64,000 bases of DNA from Tamarix chinensis (GCA_030549775.1 CM060181.1:2480001-2544000), one strand, 5' to 3'; positions 1-17,000 are shown, numbered from the stretch's first letter. The notes: generated by a model not told the origin, from the letters alone. Numbers and translations: made by a program.

Positions 1-98
1 CAAATCATCAAGAAAGCTTTTGTTCCAAACCAAATCAAAGATCGATATCGCAATATATTTTAATTTGGTTAAATTCGATCGTACGTGTCCGGTCAGCC

Positions 99-4438
<4,340 letters not shown>

Positions 4439-4527
4439 GAAGAGTCAAGGAATGATTTTATTTTATTATTATTATTATTTTAAGAGGAGCCCCAAAGCTT
4501 CCCAATTAGTATTATTATTATTATTTA

Positions 4528-4533
4528 AATAAA
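4528..4533 (+). promoter_or_regulatory. Candidate polyadenylation signal of CYP707A
   Basis: AATAAA lies 90 bp after the stop codon, behind a TTA-rich stretch. The position suits a plant near-upstream element. Plant poly(A) signals are degenerate, so this is a guess from spacing. Confidence 0.4.
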
Positions 4534-4539
4534 TCAAGA

Positions 4540-5670
4540 AATATGAAGGTATGTATCACTCTAATCCAGATTATCAAGTCTATTTCAGAAACCATGACAA
4601 AATACTCTTCAGCAAGCTCCAAAACAATTGACCCAAGAAGAAGATGGAGAAGAAGAGCAGACTCAGAGGACGCCTGCAAGAGCAAAATCTGAGTTCACAA
4701 TTCTTATTTCCCAAATATATCTTTTTCCTGTTGTGGAGTGCTTTTAGTCACCTTTCCTCATACCAGGCACACCAAAGGTGTTGCTAGAAAGAAAGAGCAC
4801 GGCACCAAGGGAAACCCCATCTTATGCATACAACAGATGGAGGAGGGGGGAGGGGGGGTGGACCAGTATGATGCAATATGACCTGTATATCATCATAATA
4901 GTAATAATGCCATAGCATACGGGTCTTTCTCTTCATCCTAATAATGCGCAGCTGCAAAATCACAACTACTTCGTTTTTATAGTCCTACTTTTATGTATCA
5001 ATCATCGGCACGTCAATATTATTCATCACTGCCGAACGAAAATTGACATCAAATCACCAAGTCATCAAAGATAAACATACTGTCATGGTCATTCATCGTC
5101 TTTTCTTCACACGAATATCACGATTCCAAGTGCAAATTATAAAAAAGGTCGCCCCCCCCCCCCCCCCGCCTTCCTTTCTTATTGATATTGGCCGGCCCCT
5201 GAGGTCCACTGAAGCAGAAAATGCACGGAGCCTAATAACGTCATTGTCAATGCCAGATTATAAGCAACAAGTTATTCCATCTGATAGGGCTGGACCCTAT
5301 TAATAAGACATCACAATTGGTAGATTCAGCGATTTGGGGATCAGACAGACAGACCTTTCAAGTCTCACACATGGGCAGCCCTAAATTCCATCCTTAAACA
5401 TCTGTCACCCACTAATAAAACTAATCTTGACTTTTACTACACTTGGAGATTTCAATCACTAAAGCTGATCGTGACAAACATTTACCCATTTTCTGCTGGC
5501 TCCAAGATCAGGACAAAACCAATCATCGTGACTCCATATTCCTCTTAAATGCACAGAAAAGCGAAATTTCCAAACTAATTAACAGCGCCAGCGGGCAACT
5601 GAAATTCGGCTAAATAGGCAGCCAGACACAGAGTAGCAAAACAAAACCACAAAAAGGAAGGGGGGTGGTA
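4540..5670. other. Intergenic stretch with no recognisable gene
   Basis: Ordinary AT-rich sequence downstream of CYP707A with a poly(C) run of about 16 at 5152-5167 and a G-rich patch near 4841-4859. I see no coding domain on either strand. Confidence 0.6.
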
Positions 5671-5673
5671 TTA

Positions 5674-6066
5674 GGTACCATTTGGATAGCAACTTATTTT
5701 CATATTCTTTTATAAATCGTTTATTTTATTTCATTACTTTATTATTTATAACTTATTCTAATTTTAAAAGTATATCCCACTACTTTTATCTATATACCTA
5801 AAAAAATCTTTTATTATTAATCTTTATTACAAAAATACTCTTTATTAATTAAACTCCATCAGTCCTGCTTATATGTCTAAAATGGTCTTTTTACATCAAT
5901 TCATTTCATGTCGAATAAGTTATCAAACAATATTATTATTTCATCCACATTCATATACAAATAATTGGTTCTTATTGAATACTCTACTATCTTATCACTT
6001 CATATATTATTACTACATTACTTCAGATCAGATTCAAACCATGCATTATAATACCCAAATGGTACC
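5674..6066. mobile_element. Tourist-like (PIF/Harbinger) MITE with TTA duplication
   Basis: A 393 bp AT-rich element with terminal inverted repeats. The left end reads GGTACCATTTGGATAG and the right end is the reverse complement of GGTACCATTTGGGTAT. It is flanked by TTA on both sides (5671-5673 and 6067-6069). The size, the GG..ACC termini and the 3 bp TTA duplication fit the PIF/Harbinger-derived Tourist class. No transposase is encoded. Confidence 0.78.
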
Positions 6067-6125
6067 TTAGTCTGCCACCCACAACACCTATTCTTCTCCC
6101 CTCCAAGTGAATAACATACATCTTC

Positions 6126-6511
6126 GAGTAATGCTATATACTCAAACTTTATACCCAAACTCAAACCCAAATTTTTTTTAAAATATACATATTAATACAC
6201 TAATTTTATTTTTTATTAATAATTAAATAATATAAATTAATAATAATATAATATAAAATAAAATTATGACATAAAAATACCTTAAATTTATTATTAGCAT
6301 TATTTCTATTATAATTATCATTATTATTGTTATTATAATAAAAAAAAAGATTTATACTTTTTTTTATAGTATATATTTTTTATTTTGTATTATTATTAGT
6401 TTATATTACTTATTTATTTAAAAATAAATAAAATAAGTGTATTAATATGTATATTTTAAAAAAAGTTTGGGTTTGAGTTTGGGTTTAAAGTTTGGGTAAG
6501 TAGCATTTTTC
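6126..6511. mobile_element. Mutator-like MITE with 9 bp duplication
   Basis: A 386 bp element with inverted arms of about 85 bp. The left arm carries AATGCTATATAC then CAAACTTTATACCCAAACTC, and the right arm is its near reverse complement ending TAGCATTTTTC. Nine-base flanks TACATCTTC (6117-6125) and TACGTCTTC (6512-6520) differ at one base. Long arms plus 9 bp duplications fit a non-autonomous MULE. It starts only 60 bp after the Tourist-like element. Confidence 0.75.
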
Positions 6512-6520
6512 TACGTCTTC

Positions 6521-8395
6521 GCATGTCAAAAAAAAGATTACATAAAGGATTCAAGCCACAGAAAAACCGGAATCACTATTTTCACACAGAAAAGAAAAAG
6601 AGTGATACAACAAGGACAACAAAGTCACAGTAATCAAGTTGTATATTGTCACGGAAGATAGGAGTACAATCAGACTTCATGTACTTTTTTCTTCATAATG
6701 TCATCGCATGTAAGATAACACTTCAGAAGATTCTTTAATTTTCAGCACCCAGCGTCCTCAAACATCCAATAACTATAAATACCACATCTCTGAGCGCACT
6801 AAACCTCAAAACTTGCATGACCACGATTGTCTAACACCCACCCACCCCCCAAAAAAAGAGAGAAACCAAAAAAGAAAGAGAGAACAACCCTTAATGAAAC
6901 AACAATACTCTTCTTCAGGCTTCTAGGACAAAACTACTATTTCTTTTAGTAGGTAATTACTGAATTAGAGGAATGAAATTAGCAAGAGCTAGAAATTATG
7001 CATCACCAAAAATTCAAAAGTTACACTCATGATGATTTACAGATATATGAATATGACACAAAGAATTCATGCAACATATGAAAAGACACTAGTAGGCATG
7101 TGATTCAGGCCTCTACACTAGATAAGAATGCATATAAAATAAAACAAGAAAGAAAATGGTAGGAGTTCAAGAAAGGGGGGGGTGGGGGAGAAACCAGTTT
7201 CTGAAACCAAAAGATGGATGACCATTCATGCAAAGCACTTAGATAAGTTTCCAAAAATGTACAAGGGAGACATGGCATTTTCTGAGATGCTCTAAAATTC
7301 TTCAGGACAATATTGACTGCTGAATGAAAGATTTTATGCCTACATACTTCTCTCTTATGCTCTTTTTCTTTTCTTTTCTTTTCCCTTGGTGTCTTGTACC
7401 AACAAAACTTTGACTTCACCTACACAAGCATTTTGGAGACATTACCAAGAACCGAACGATGTGACATTATATTTTTTTTCTGAATATTGCACATTTAGTA
7501 TTCTTCTCCCAAGTATTTTTGGAGATCCAAGAAATGCACTTACCTTTTACAGTCAGATGTAGTTAGTTTATGATTTTCATCAAATTTCATTAAGTAGGAA
7601 TTAATTTCACTAACTGCCAATATATTATATATTGGTGCTAACTTCTAGCATCATTTTGGATTTACTGATTCTTTAATGGAGTTTGGAGAAAATTTCCTAA
7701 GCATAACAAGTGTTATCCTGGATCAATATAATTAACACAACCATAATGTAATGGAAAGTAAGACCTTGAACATAACAATCAGAAAAACCAGCTCAATGAG
7801 CCACCATAAGCCACTGTTGTTACCAGCTGCATATCAAGGATAGAGTGAGAACCTTGATCGAGAAGGATAAGGTCATGTTCTGTACCAATTTTAACATGGT
7901 AAGGTAAACCTATTGTGCACCTTTCATGGGTGTGGTGAATCAAATCAAAATTTCATCCAAATTATCCTCTTCTTCTCGCTATATTCTCTTAAATTATAGC
8001 TGGTTGTTATTGGTTGCATGGAGACTTCAAACTTAGCACAGGTAGCAAATCTGAAAAAGGATGGTTGATAAACCAGGCTAGGGAAGACAGGGACAGATCA
8101 AGTGAGTCTGAAAGAGAATTCATATCGCCAACAACTTCTACTGGATGTGCAGGCTCTTCTGACATACTAATCGATCATCTTTCTTCATCTCTTCCTCCAA
8201 TGCATAAAAACAACTTTAGTGGGGACGAAAATTGGGGGTTATTGCATCTAAACCACCACCCCCACTCTCCAGTCAAAAATCCACCTCCTAAAGCAAGGAT
8301 CATAGATGTAGGAGAGAGAATGGAATTTATCTAAATTGCACATGAGTTTTGCTGATGACTGGGACTGTGTGAACCACAATAATATTAATGAATGC
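6521..8395. other. Intergenic stretch with no recognisable gene
   Basis: Mixed AT-rich sequence. One open frame of 106 codons (8014-8334, plus) has no domain I recognise. The region could hold the missing short last exon and 3' UTR of the minus-strand methyltransferase gene, but I could not identify them. Confidence 0.5.
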
Positions 8396-8399
8396 TGAA

Positions 8400-8700
8400 G
8401 TAGTATTTTCTGGAAATATCTAGAGTTCCAAAGCATAGTTGATCTCTCTGGCATACCATAGATTAGAACTCGCTAGAGTATTCCCCTTGTATAGAGCTAA
8501 GAGTAAGGGATTACTCTAGAAACCTTTTGTACAAAGATAAGTGCAGGTACTCTAGCACGTTCCTTGAAAAGATTGACGGGAGGACCTCACCTATATAAAG
8601 GAGTGGGAGTCATCTGATCCCATTACCTCAAAAGTCACAATTGTTCTCTTTCTCATAAGCAATCCAACAACATACAGGCATTCATTTCACACTCTCCAGT
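8400..8700 (+). mobile_element. Probable Copia-type LTR remnant with TATA box
   Basis: The stretch has the run of phrases familiar from plant Ty1/Copia LTRs: TAGAGTATTCC, CTTGTATAGAGCTA, GGGATTACTCTAGAAACC, TCTAGCACGTTCCTTG. These are followed by a TATA box (CTATATAAAG, 8591-8600) and a short leader. I found no clean TG/CA ends or target duplication, so the limits are approximate. It could also act as a stray promoter upstream of unannotated sequence. Confidence 0.45.
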
Positions 8701-9357
8701 GCTCTTAAGTCTTAGTAGATCTAAGGGGTTGGGTTGCCTACTTGGCTTCACAATTAGGGGTGAGAGCTACGTGGCATAAGGTGGAAAGTCATTCTGAGAA
8801 ATGGTGATCATAATATAATTGAAACATATCAGGGTTTCATTGCCTGATTTCTTTCATGTGTGCAGTACATGTGCATGCATAACAATTCAGAGAAACCAGC
8901 AAATGTGTACAAATCAAATTATACATCCCAAAGTCTGTGTGGCAAGTCAAGTGGGACTGTGGAAGTCACAACATGTCATCATAAATAGAGCCTAAAATCC
9001 TTTTAAGGCAAGAAGCTGTTGTATTCTGAAATATCAAGAAAACATAAAAGTAAGGAGTACTAAACTACTAACCAATTAAGTCATCATTCCTTCACAACCA
9101 AGTCCTTGGAGCTGCAGTTATAAAAGATAAGGTGCCCCCCATGTTGCCAAACCATAGGCACAGATTTTTTAAATAGTTCACAGAGTGTATAAGCTCTTTC
9201 CCTTGCCCAACATCATGGAAATTGATTAGCGAACACATATTCAAGAGTAGTGTGTAATCCAACAGCACTGATCACACAATTTTCCATCTTAGATAGTTCA
9301 CTAGTAAGCCTTTCAACTAAATTTCTGTTGCCACATCATTTCATAGGGTTAATTGGC

Positions 9358-9384
9358 TTAGGGTTTAGGGTTTAGGGTTTAGGG
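9358..9384. repeat. Short interstitial telomere-type repeat (TTTAGGG)n
   Basis: TTAGGG followed by three perfect TTTAGGG units, the Arabidopsis-type telomere repeat. Short runs like this (telo-boxes) also occur in promoters and leaders of plant growth genes, so it need not mark an old chromosome end. Confidence 0.85.
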
Positions 9385-10610
9385 AACTCATTCAAGAGCC
9401 AAAGTATCTTCTTGAACCTCTGATCTGATTCAGTTAGCCATGGCTCCGGCTAAAAAGATTCTCAATGATCTGATCTAAGGAATCCTGTCGTTCACTTCTT
9501 GGTAAACACATATATCACTACCATAGCAGGATAGGTTCTGGCATCTACCATCTTTCAAATTCCTCGGCTTCAAGTACATTGTTTTGAAGTGGCTACAGAA
9601 AATCCTGAGCTTCCTAATATAAATTTGATGCCAAGGAAAATGAAGTCTACAGCACAAAATAGGCTAACAAATCTCCAAAGAATCTTGTCCTAAAACCCTA
9701 TGAAGGGTGAAATCATAGCCAAAAAGACACTTCTGACACCGGTTCACATTGAATTGAATAAGAAACGCTTGTTTATCATGAAAATTTGTTCCCAACGACA
9801 ACTGTCCGTATGTACGAGGGAGGACACACTAGAGCCACAAAAAAGGCTAAATTTATGCAGCGTTCTCCATGCATGTCAGAGAGGTTTGCAGGAACGACAC
9901 CCTATTGAGCGAAGACCAACCAGGACCAATCATTGCATAAAGAATTTCTTTTGTATCATAAACTAAATTGTACCACAATTTAATACAATATTACACCTGG
10001 ACCGAAAATTATGAAAAGCAGAAACCAGTTCCAACAGCATAGTCAGTGATCTTAATTGTATCCCGCATTATCCTTCCCAAGAGAATTTTAGTTGCCTTCC
10101 CTTATAAAGACATCCAAACTAGTGAACACATGTGAAATCATCTCAGTTAAAGAAAACAAATTTTCCTGAAAGAAGTTATCAAGTATTTAGAGAAACAATA
10201 TATCATCATCACAGATAAATTAGAACAATGCCAAAAGAAGCAGGCAGTACTTCTCGCCAACAATTTAAAATATTGCACGTATGGTTCATCCATCTTCCCC
10301 TTTCTGAAACAACTTCAAGAGAAAAAGGAACATGTGCGCATCATGTGAAATATACAACAAAATTTGGGTTCACACTCAACAAAAGAGGCGCAAGGCAAGA
10401 AGAAAATGGGGAAATGGTAAATTAAAACTGGAATGAAGATAGGAAGAAATCACATAACGTGAGTCATTACATGCTAGAAAAACAAAGAAAAAAGAACATG
10501 TAAGTTCTATCTTTAAAGGGCCGCAGAAGTATGTTTCATGCTCTAAATAATAATACAGGACAAGACTACAGAAACGCATCGACTAGTAAACAAAAGGAAT
10601 GAATTTGTAC

Positions 10611-11795
10611 CCTAACTTTATTCGTGTATTCAGTATAACTCTCTCCGAAAGTTTCTACCATCAAAGCTTCCTCCAATTTTGCTTTCTGGTCATAATACAT
10701 AGTACAAACTGCAACAATGAATAGGCAGCTGATCGGTGCCCGGAGTGCAGCAAAATATGTCAGAAACAAAAGCATAGTAGATGCATATATTGGATGACGA
10801 ACCCATCTATATGGCCCAAACTGAACCACAGAAGTTGGTACCACCACCTTCTCAGAATACTTGGCCAGATAAATAGTGGCATTGTATTGTGCAAATATCG
10901 TGATCATAATCAACAACCAAATCCCCACATTACTCCATCCACCTGGTATACGATGCAACTCTGGCCCTTCGAATGCGGCTAACCAGTGCCCAACCACGAC
11001 TCCAGCAACAAACAAAACGCGATACCAATTAGGCACATTAACATCCCACTTGGGATCATGAGGTCGAGAATAGTAATCACCATAGAGTCGTTTCCGAACA
11101 CTAACGTTTAAGAAGAAAAAATAGTGATAAACCAAGAAGAACACATATGGCCATCCTTCTAAGAACCCATTAAAACACGCAGGTGGAACGAGAGTAAGCC
11201 AAGTGAATGCAGATGTAACAATAGCAAGCTGCTCAAAATTATTAGCATTCTGACGACAATGCTTGCGAAAGCAATAAATTCCATAACCCGCAAGCCCCAC
11301 CGCCACATACCATGGCCAGAATAGCCAAGTCCAACTAAAATACATCCAAAAAAAGGGACTGAAAAGCAAATTAAGAGTCCATTTCATAGCTGCAACTACA
11401 ACTGCGATGGCTGCAGACCCTTTGCACACATCTAGCGGCGTTAACTTGGACAAATTCGCTTTGAAAGATTGAAATGATAAGTGTCTGACGGTATCCAGAA
11501 CTGGATTTTCAGAATTTGAAGTAGCATGATTTGAATGAGAACACTGAACATGGGTTCGTCCAACAACTGGGGTTCTGGACAAAGCAGATTTAGAAGATGA
11601 TTTGAAGTACCTGCTTGAAAGAATTGAACAATCGACCCGCTGAAAGGAGCTTGCGCGTAGTCTGCTCACCACGTGTTCGTTGAAATGCCTAGCCGACGCT
11701 CTGACCACTAAAGGCGAGCCCCAGGCATTCCTGCTACATAATTGAAGGGCAGAAGGGCTTCTCATTGAAGGGAGACAAACAGACCAAGAAGACAT
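10611..11795 (-). CDS. Chloroplast-type ICMT/PEMT-family membrane methyltransferase (main exon)
   Basis: The ATG at 11795 opens 395 codons up to a likely splice donor (AGG|GTACAAATTC on the minus strand, exon end at 10611). Reading through would add 14 unlike residues and stop. The first ~110 residues are rich in Ser and Arg with almost no acids, as in a plastid transit peptide. Membrane-spanning segments follow from about residue 125 to 365. The C-terminal part has the family signature: GPYRWVRHPIYAS (327-339), then LEEALMVETFGESYTEY (374-390). The RHP and the paired Glu are the S-adenosylmethionine-binding hallmarks of isoprenylcysteine carboxyl and phospholipid methyltransferases. The substrate cannot be told. 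The family ends in a short tail after this point, so a small last exon is expected at lower coordinates; I did not find it. Confidence 0.8.
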
Positions 11796-11799
11796 GATC

Positions 11800-12703
11800 G
11801 AAAAAAGTGCTAAGGGACTTTACATACTAAATGCGAAGGAGGCAGCGGAGACAAAACACATCTACAGCGAAATGTTTCATATGAAATGCGCCCCTCTTCA
11901 AACAAGATCCAAAAATACGTACACCTTCCGTATAAAATTATTTATAAATAAAAAAATAAAAAAACTGATTTTAAAACTTTACACCATTCTTTCATAAAAT
12001 AATAAATATAGTCTTAAAATTTTATTTATACTTCTTAAAATTTTATTTATATTATTTATTTAAATATAAAAAATTATTGAATACATAGATGATGAAAGAA
12101 AAAAATGAAACAATAAAAATAAAATGTATGTTTTAATTTTTTTAAGTGATTTTATTTTTTATATAAAAAGTTAATAGTAAAATGCTTTCTTTTTTTATAT
12201 GAATAAATTATATGCAAAAAAAAGGAAAAAAAAAATTTTTTTTGTTTTATAGGATCTTATAGTCATTATAATTTTGATTCGGATCTTATAATTCTATAAT
12301 TTTAAAGTCTTCAAATAATTCATAATCCTAGTAGAACACAGTACAATATTATAATCTTAAATAGAATTAATAAAATTTTATAATTTTACATACTACATCT
12401 TTTTATTTATTTTTCATTTTACTCTCACTATATTTATTCCATATAAATAAGATATTAATACGACAATGTATCCGATTGTTAAGAGGGAAAATAATTAGGA
12501 AAGAGCTAAAAGTCTACATACAAAGTATAACAAATGTATTAAAACTTATGATGACATATATATATTATAACTTCTATTCAATTCACAAATAACATTTTTC
12601 TTTTCTTTTGTGGGGTTGTTAGTTTTTTTTTTATGTATAGTCCATATACCAAATTTTTTCCTTATGCATATAATTCAATAATTTTATGTTAATTTTAGTG
12701 GAC
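11800..12703. other. AT-rich upstream spacer of the methyltransferase gene
   Basis: Contains the leader and promoter of the minus-strand methyltransferase at its left edge, then very AT-rich sequence. No clear TATA box, gene or repeat can be assigned. Confidence 0.5.
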
Positions 12704-12708
12704 ATAAG
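12704..12708. repeat. Target-site duplication, left copy (ATAAG)
   Basis: ATAAG directly before the TG that opens the long solo LTR. The identical right copy is at 17713-17717. Confidence 0.9.
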
Positions 12709-13019
12709 TGTAATACCCCAAAATTTTAAAAACCGATAATTTAATAAAAGCATTTATTTGGGATAAATTAACTTTTAAATTTATTTAATTTAATTATTTC
12801 ATAGATTTTTGAGTATATAAAATTGGATATAAATATTTAATAAATTATAATAAATATTTTGTTATTTTATCATACTCATTTTATTTAAATAATTTTCCAA
12901 ACCAATAGTTTACTAAAATTATCCTTTTTAAACTAATATATTAAATTATAATAAATTAAATTATTAAATTAATTTATCTATCAAAAATATTAAGTTCTAT
13001 TATTCCATAAATTATTTTA

Positions 13020-14260
13020 TCTTAGTTCCACCTACTTTTCCTTTTTCTTTTTTCCTTTTTCTTCTTTTTCTTCCTTTTCTTTTCTTTTTTCCTTTTCTTC
13101 TTTTTCCTTCAGCCACCACGCCTGTGGCCTCTCCCCCGCACTCTGGGCCACCGGCCCACTTCCCTTCCTCTTCCCTCCTCCTGCATGGCAACCTCAACCC
13201 GGTCTCCCCTTTCTTTCTTTTCTTCCTCTCCCCTCGCATGCGGGCCGACCTACTCCCCTTCTTTCCTTTCCTCGCCCGACCAGCCTACAGCCCCTCCTCC
13301 CTTCTTCTTCCTTTCTCCTTCCTTCTTCGACCGTCCTCCATGGATAGCCTCCTACAACTCCTCCCTGCCACCACCTACCTCCCAGCAACTTTGCTCTCTA
13401 TCCCTCTCTCTCCCCCATCCTTTTTTTCTCATTTTCAAACCAACCCAACCCCTGCAAATCCTCCCCGCATGCTTGTTTTTTTCTCTTCTTTCCCTTCCCT
13501 GTCCCTTCAACCCCGACACCCCTACCACCTGCAACCTACCACGACCAGCCACACCCACCTCCCCTCTCCTCCCTTTTCTTTTTCTTCTTCCCCCCTCCTA
13601 CTTCATCCTGCCCCATTCGAGCCCCTTCTTTCCCTCTCTCGACCCCTTCTTCTCTCTTCCTTCTCCTTTCATTTCCTTCCCCTGTTTTGCTCTTCCACCC
13701 CCATTCTGTCGCTACCACTGCCCTACCAACCACCTGCACCCCCTCCTGTTACCTCCTACTACCACCTTGCACCACCAAGCCACCCCCTCGAGCCCCCCGC
13801 ATCCCTCTTCTTCCTCTTATCTTCCTTTTCTCCCTTCTCAGCTTCCACCTCCACCCTACTCCTTCTTTGTCCGCTAGTGTTCTGCCGCTCCCGCCGCCTC
13901 CCAAGCCACCAACTCACTCACTGTAACCTCCCCTACCACCCCCTTACCTCCTTTGGCCGAAACCCAGCCCTGCAGCCTCTCCTTTTCTTCATCCCTTTTC
14001 CTTCATTCTCCTCCTCCGCTACTCCTGCAGCCGACTTTGCGACCCTGCAGCTGCCACCTCCGCCTCCCTTGGCCGCCGATCACCCATCCCCGACCACCAC
14101 CTACACCCCCACTCCACCTCTGCACACATCCCTTGCCCAAACTCTCCTCCACCTGCCCTCCTTTTAGCCCCTAAGACCCTAATCGAACCAACCCCCCCTT
14201 TTTGCTCCACCTCCCTTCCTTCGACCCCTTCCCCCTTCATTTTTGCATGCACCTCACTCT
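13020..14260 (+). repeat. Pyrimidine-rich block of the solo LTR
   Basis: About 1.2 kb with extreme C+T excess on the plus strand. It leaves long open frames (up to 347 codons) made almost only of Pro, Ser, Leu, Phe and Thr, with overlapping frames open on both strands. That is what composition alone gives, so I do not call a protein. The same kind of block sits at the matching place in the other long LTRs. Confidence 0.75.
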
Positions 14261-14929
14261 ACATGAGAAGCGTGAGTCTTGCCCCCATTTTAGCTCAAAC
14301 TTAACTAACTTTAAGGTATAAAAATAGTTGGTGCACTCTATACTAATTAAGCTTTTGATATAAAAATTAATCCTTTGATTTTTCTACTTTTATTATGCTA
14401 ATTTTGATATTATTTTTAGGGATTAATTTTTACTAATTAGAGCTTGAATCTTTAACCGGAGTACCGATAAGGTTCAATTTTTGTAGAAAATAAGGTAACT
14501 GTTAAACCTTACTTAAATGTATGGTTATACGTATGTTAGCACATTAGGGTTTTTAATGTGTTTATATGCATGATATATGTTGTTAAGTATAATATATTTA
14601 GTTGCTTGTATTGATTGATAAAAAGAAAAGCATGTTAATTTATGTGTCATATGTAGAAATAATGCGTAAGGAAGGAGCTTTGCTGTTAATAAAAATGTTA
14701 GGTGCTTATCTATGACTATGATATGTTATGTTAATGTGGCCATTGATGCATAAATATTGTCATTATGAGCCCTAGGGGCATTTTAGTAATATTTTTTATG
14801 TAAGAGTGTGGCCTAAATAACTGTGGGTGCTAATGAGTATTATAATAAATAATAATAGTTAGTGGAGTTGGATGATGGGTATGGAGCATTAATATTAATA
14901 TTTTATATAGTGAGGGTATTTTAGTAAAA

Positions 14930-15680
14930 GTGGTGTAATAAGGGTAAAATGGTAATTTTGGGAGTAAAAGGGTAAAATGGTAATTTAATAAAGTAGAAGG
15001 GTCAAATGGTAATTTGGTGTAAAGGAAGGGCATTTTATTAATTTAATAAAAAAGAAGGACAAAATGGTAATTTAATAAAGTAGAAGGGTAAAATGGTAAT
15101 TTAATGAAGTATAAGGGTAAAATAGTAATTTGGTGTAAAGAATGGCATTTTGATAATTTAATGAAGTAAAAGGGTAATGTGGTAATTATAATAATGGAGA
15201 AGGACAATGTGGTTATTATAATAATGGAGAAGACAATGTGGTTATTATAATAATAGAGAAGGGCAATTTGGTAATTATAATAATAGAGAAGGGCAATTTG
15301 ATAATTATAATAATGGAGAAGGGCAATTTGGTAATTTAACCAACTAAATGGGTAATTAGGTAATTATAATAATGGAGAAGGACAATTTGGTAATTATAAT
15401 ACAAGAGCAGGGCAATTTGGTAATTATAATAATGAAAAAGGGTAATTTGGTAATCTAACCAACTAAATGAGAAATCTGATAAGTGTAACAAATATAAAGG
15501 GTGATTGGTGATTTAATAAGTATGGAAGATGACTTGGTAACCTAACACGATTAAAGGGCTAATTTGGTAATTATGCAACATTAAGGGTAATATGGTAATT
15601 TGGCAAGTAAAGAAGGGTGACTTAATAATTATACAAGTAAGAGGTAATTCGGTAATTTTGTAGATATGAAAGGGGTAAAT
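14930..15680 (+). repeat. Minisatellite with ~30 bp unit inside the solo LTR
   Basis: Units such as AATGGAGAAGGACAATGTGG followed by TTATTATAAT repeat with a period of 30 bp at about 15180-15310. More degenerate versions (GGTAATTTGGTAATTATAAT) spread from 14930 to 15680. At least fifteen copies can be made out. No coding potential. Confidence 0.8.
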
Positions 15681-16629
15681 TAGTAACTCGTATCTAATAT
15701 GCCAATGGGTTAATGGAGTTTCATAAGAAGACTCAAGTAGCATTGAATAGCAAGATAAGGATATGATAAATTAGTAAGCATCACAAAGAACATGGCATAA
15801 CCTGAGATTGGATGGATAATTAAGCTTGTGGTATGATATTATTCTTATATTCATGAAGGAAGTGTCTTAATCATTAATCACGCATGGTATTGTGTGTTGG
15901 GTGTGAATTAAGGGCATGTTAGGGTTATGTGTGCCATGATCCTTCAATGTGAACTAACCAAACTCTAAGACCGTAATGTGATTAAGATATGCTAACCCTT
16001 ATGGCATGTGAACAAATGGAAATGAATCCTGAATCGGAATTGGATGAGATAATGATGGCCTTAGTGATTCATCTAGGTTATCTTGGATAACTGTATGAAT
16101 AAGGATTGCCTAATGATATCATAAACAATTGAAAGTGAATACGTATGTGGTTGTTGTGCATTCCATGTTCACCTTAATTAAGACACTAATAATTAAAGTG
16201 GAAGACCTCAAAATAGGGAATGGTGGCTTTTTAGGGGTCGCTACCCTAAAGACGTGGCTTAGCCCATGATTATTCTAGTATATACTAGTGTGCCTTAGTG
16301 TCCCAATCAGGCCCTATATCTTACTCTGTCTAGTTCTACGGACCTAGTTAAGGGGTGTGCATACTTATAGATTAGGTGTCATTGTCGGTAGGGTATTGTG
16401 TAGCTTGTATGCACAGGTACGACCAAGGTACCTTTGCGTCCTTAGGTTGATGGTTGAAGGGTACTAAGCTGCTTGTATACGCCCGTATGATCGATGTACC
16501 TTTGCGTCTCCAGGGTTCTTGATCTCCCCCTTTGAGGCAAATAAATGGAACTGTTGTGATAATTAAAAGGGAAAATACTAATCGTGAAAGTGAAAGATAA
16601 TTGAGTCGGGCCCAGATAGATTATATTAT

Positions 16630-17000
16630 GAGTACCAGTTCACCGGATATAATAGTGGCCCATGAGCGTTTTACCCTAGAAGATGTATATGTGTATTGGT
16701 CCACCGGATATAATAGTGGTCCAGGAGTACTTTACCCTAGAAGATGCATATGTATATTACGGTCCACCGACTATAATAGTGGGGGTCCCGAGCTCAATAA
16801 ACCAAATCTTAGATGTTAATAAATCATGGGAAATACTAATCACTTATAGTGGAACACTATGTGAGTCGGGGCCAGACCGATCCACCGACGGTAATAGTGG
16901 CCAGGAGCCTTCTACCCTAGAGACCGATACATCGGTGAATAATAGTATCATGAGCGTTTTTCCTTGTATGTTTCCGATCAACAGACTATAATAGTAGGGT
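16630..17000 (+). repeat. TAATAGTGG motif cluster (LTR 1)
   Basis: Six diverged copies of a motif of the form CCACCG(A/G)NTATAATAGTGG. Most are followed by a pyrimidine-poor GGAG..TTTACCCT link. The same motif is clustered in four other LTRs in the window; see the findings. Confidence 0.8.

Noticed and set aside
8014..8334. 106-codon frame, plus strand
   Set aside because: No domain, no splice context and no support from neighbours; could be chance. Not called as a gene.
13124..14167. 347-codon open frame, Pro/Ser/Leu-rich, plus strand
   Set aside because: It lies inside the pyrimidine-rich block of a solo LTR. Other frames on both strands are open too, there is no domain, and composition explains the lack of stops.
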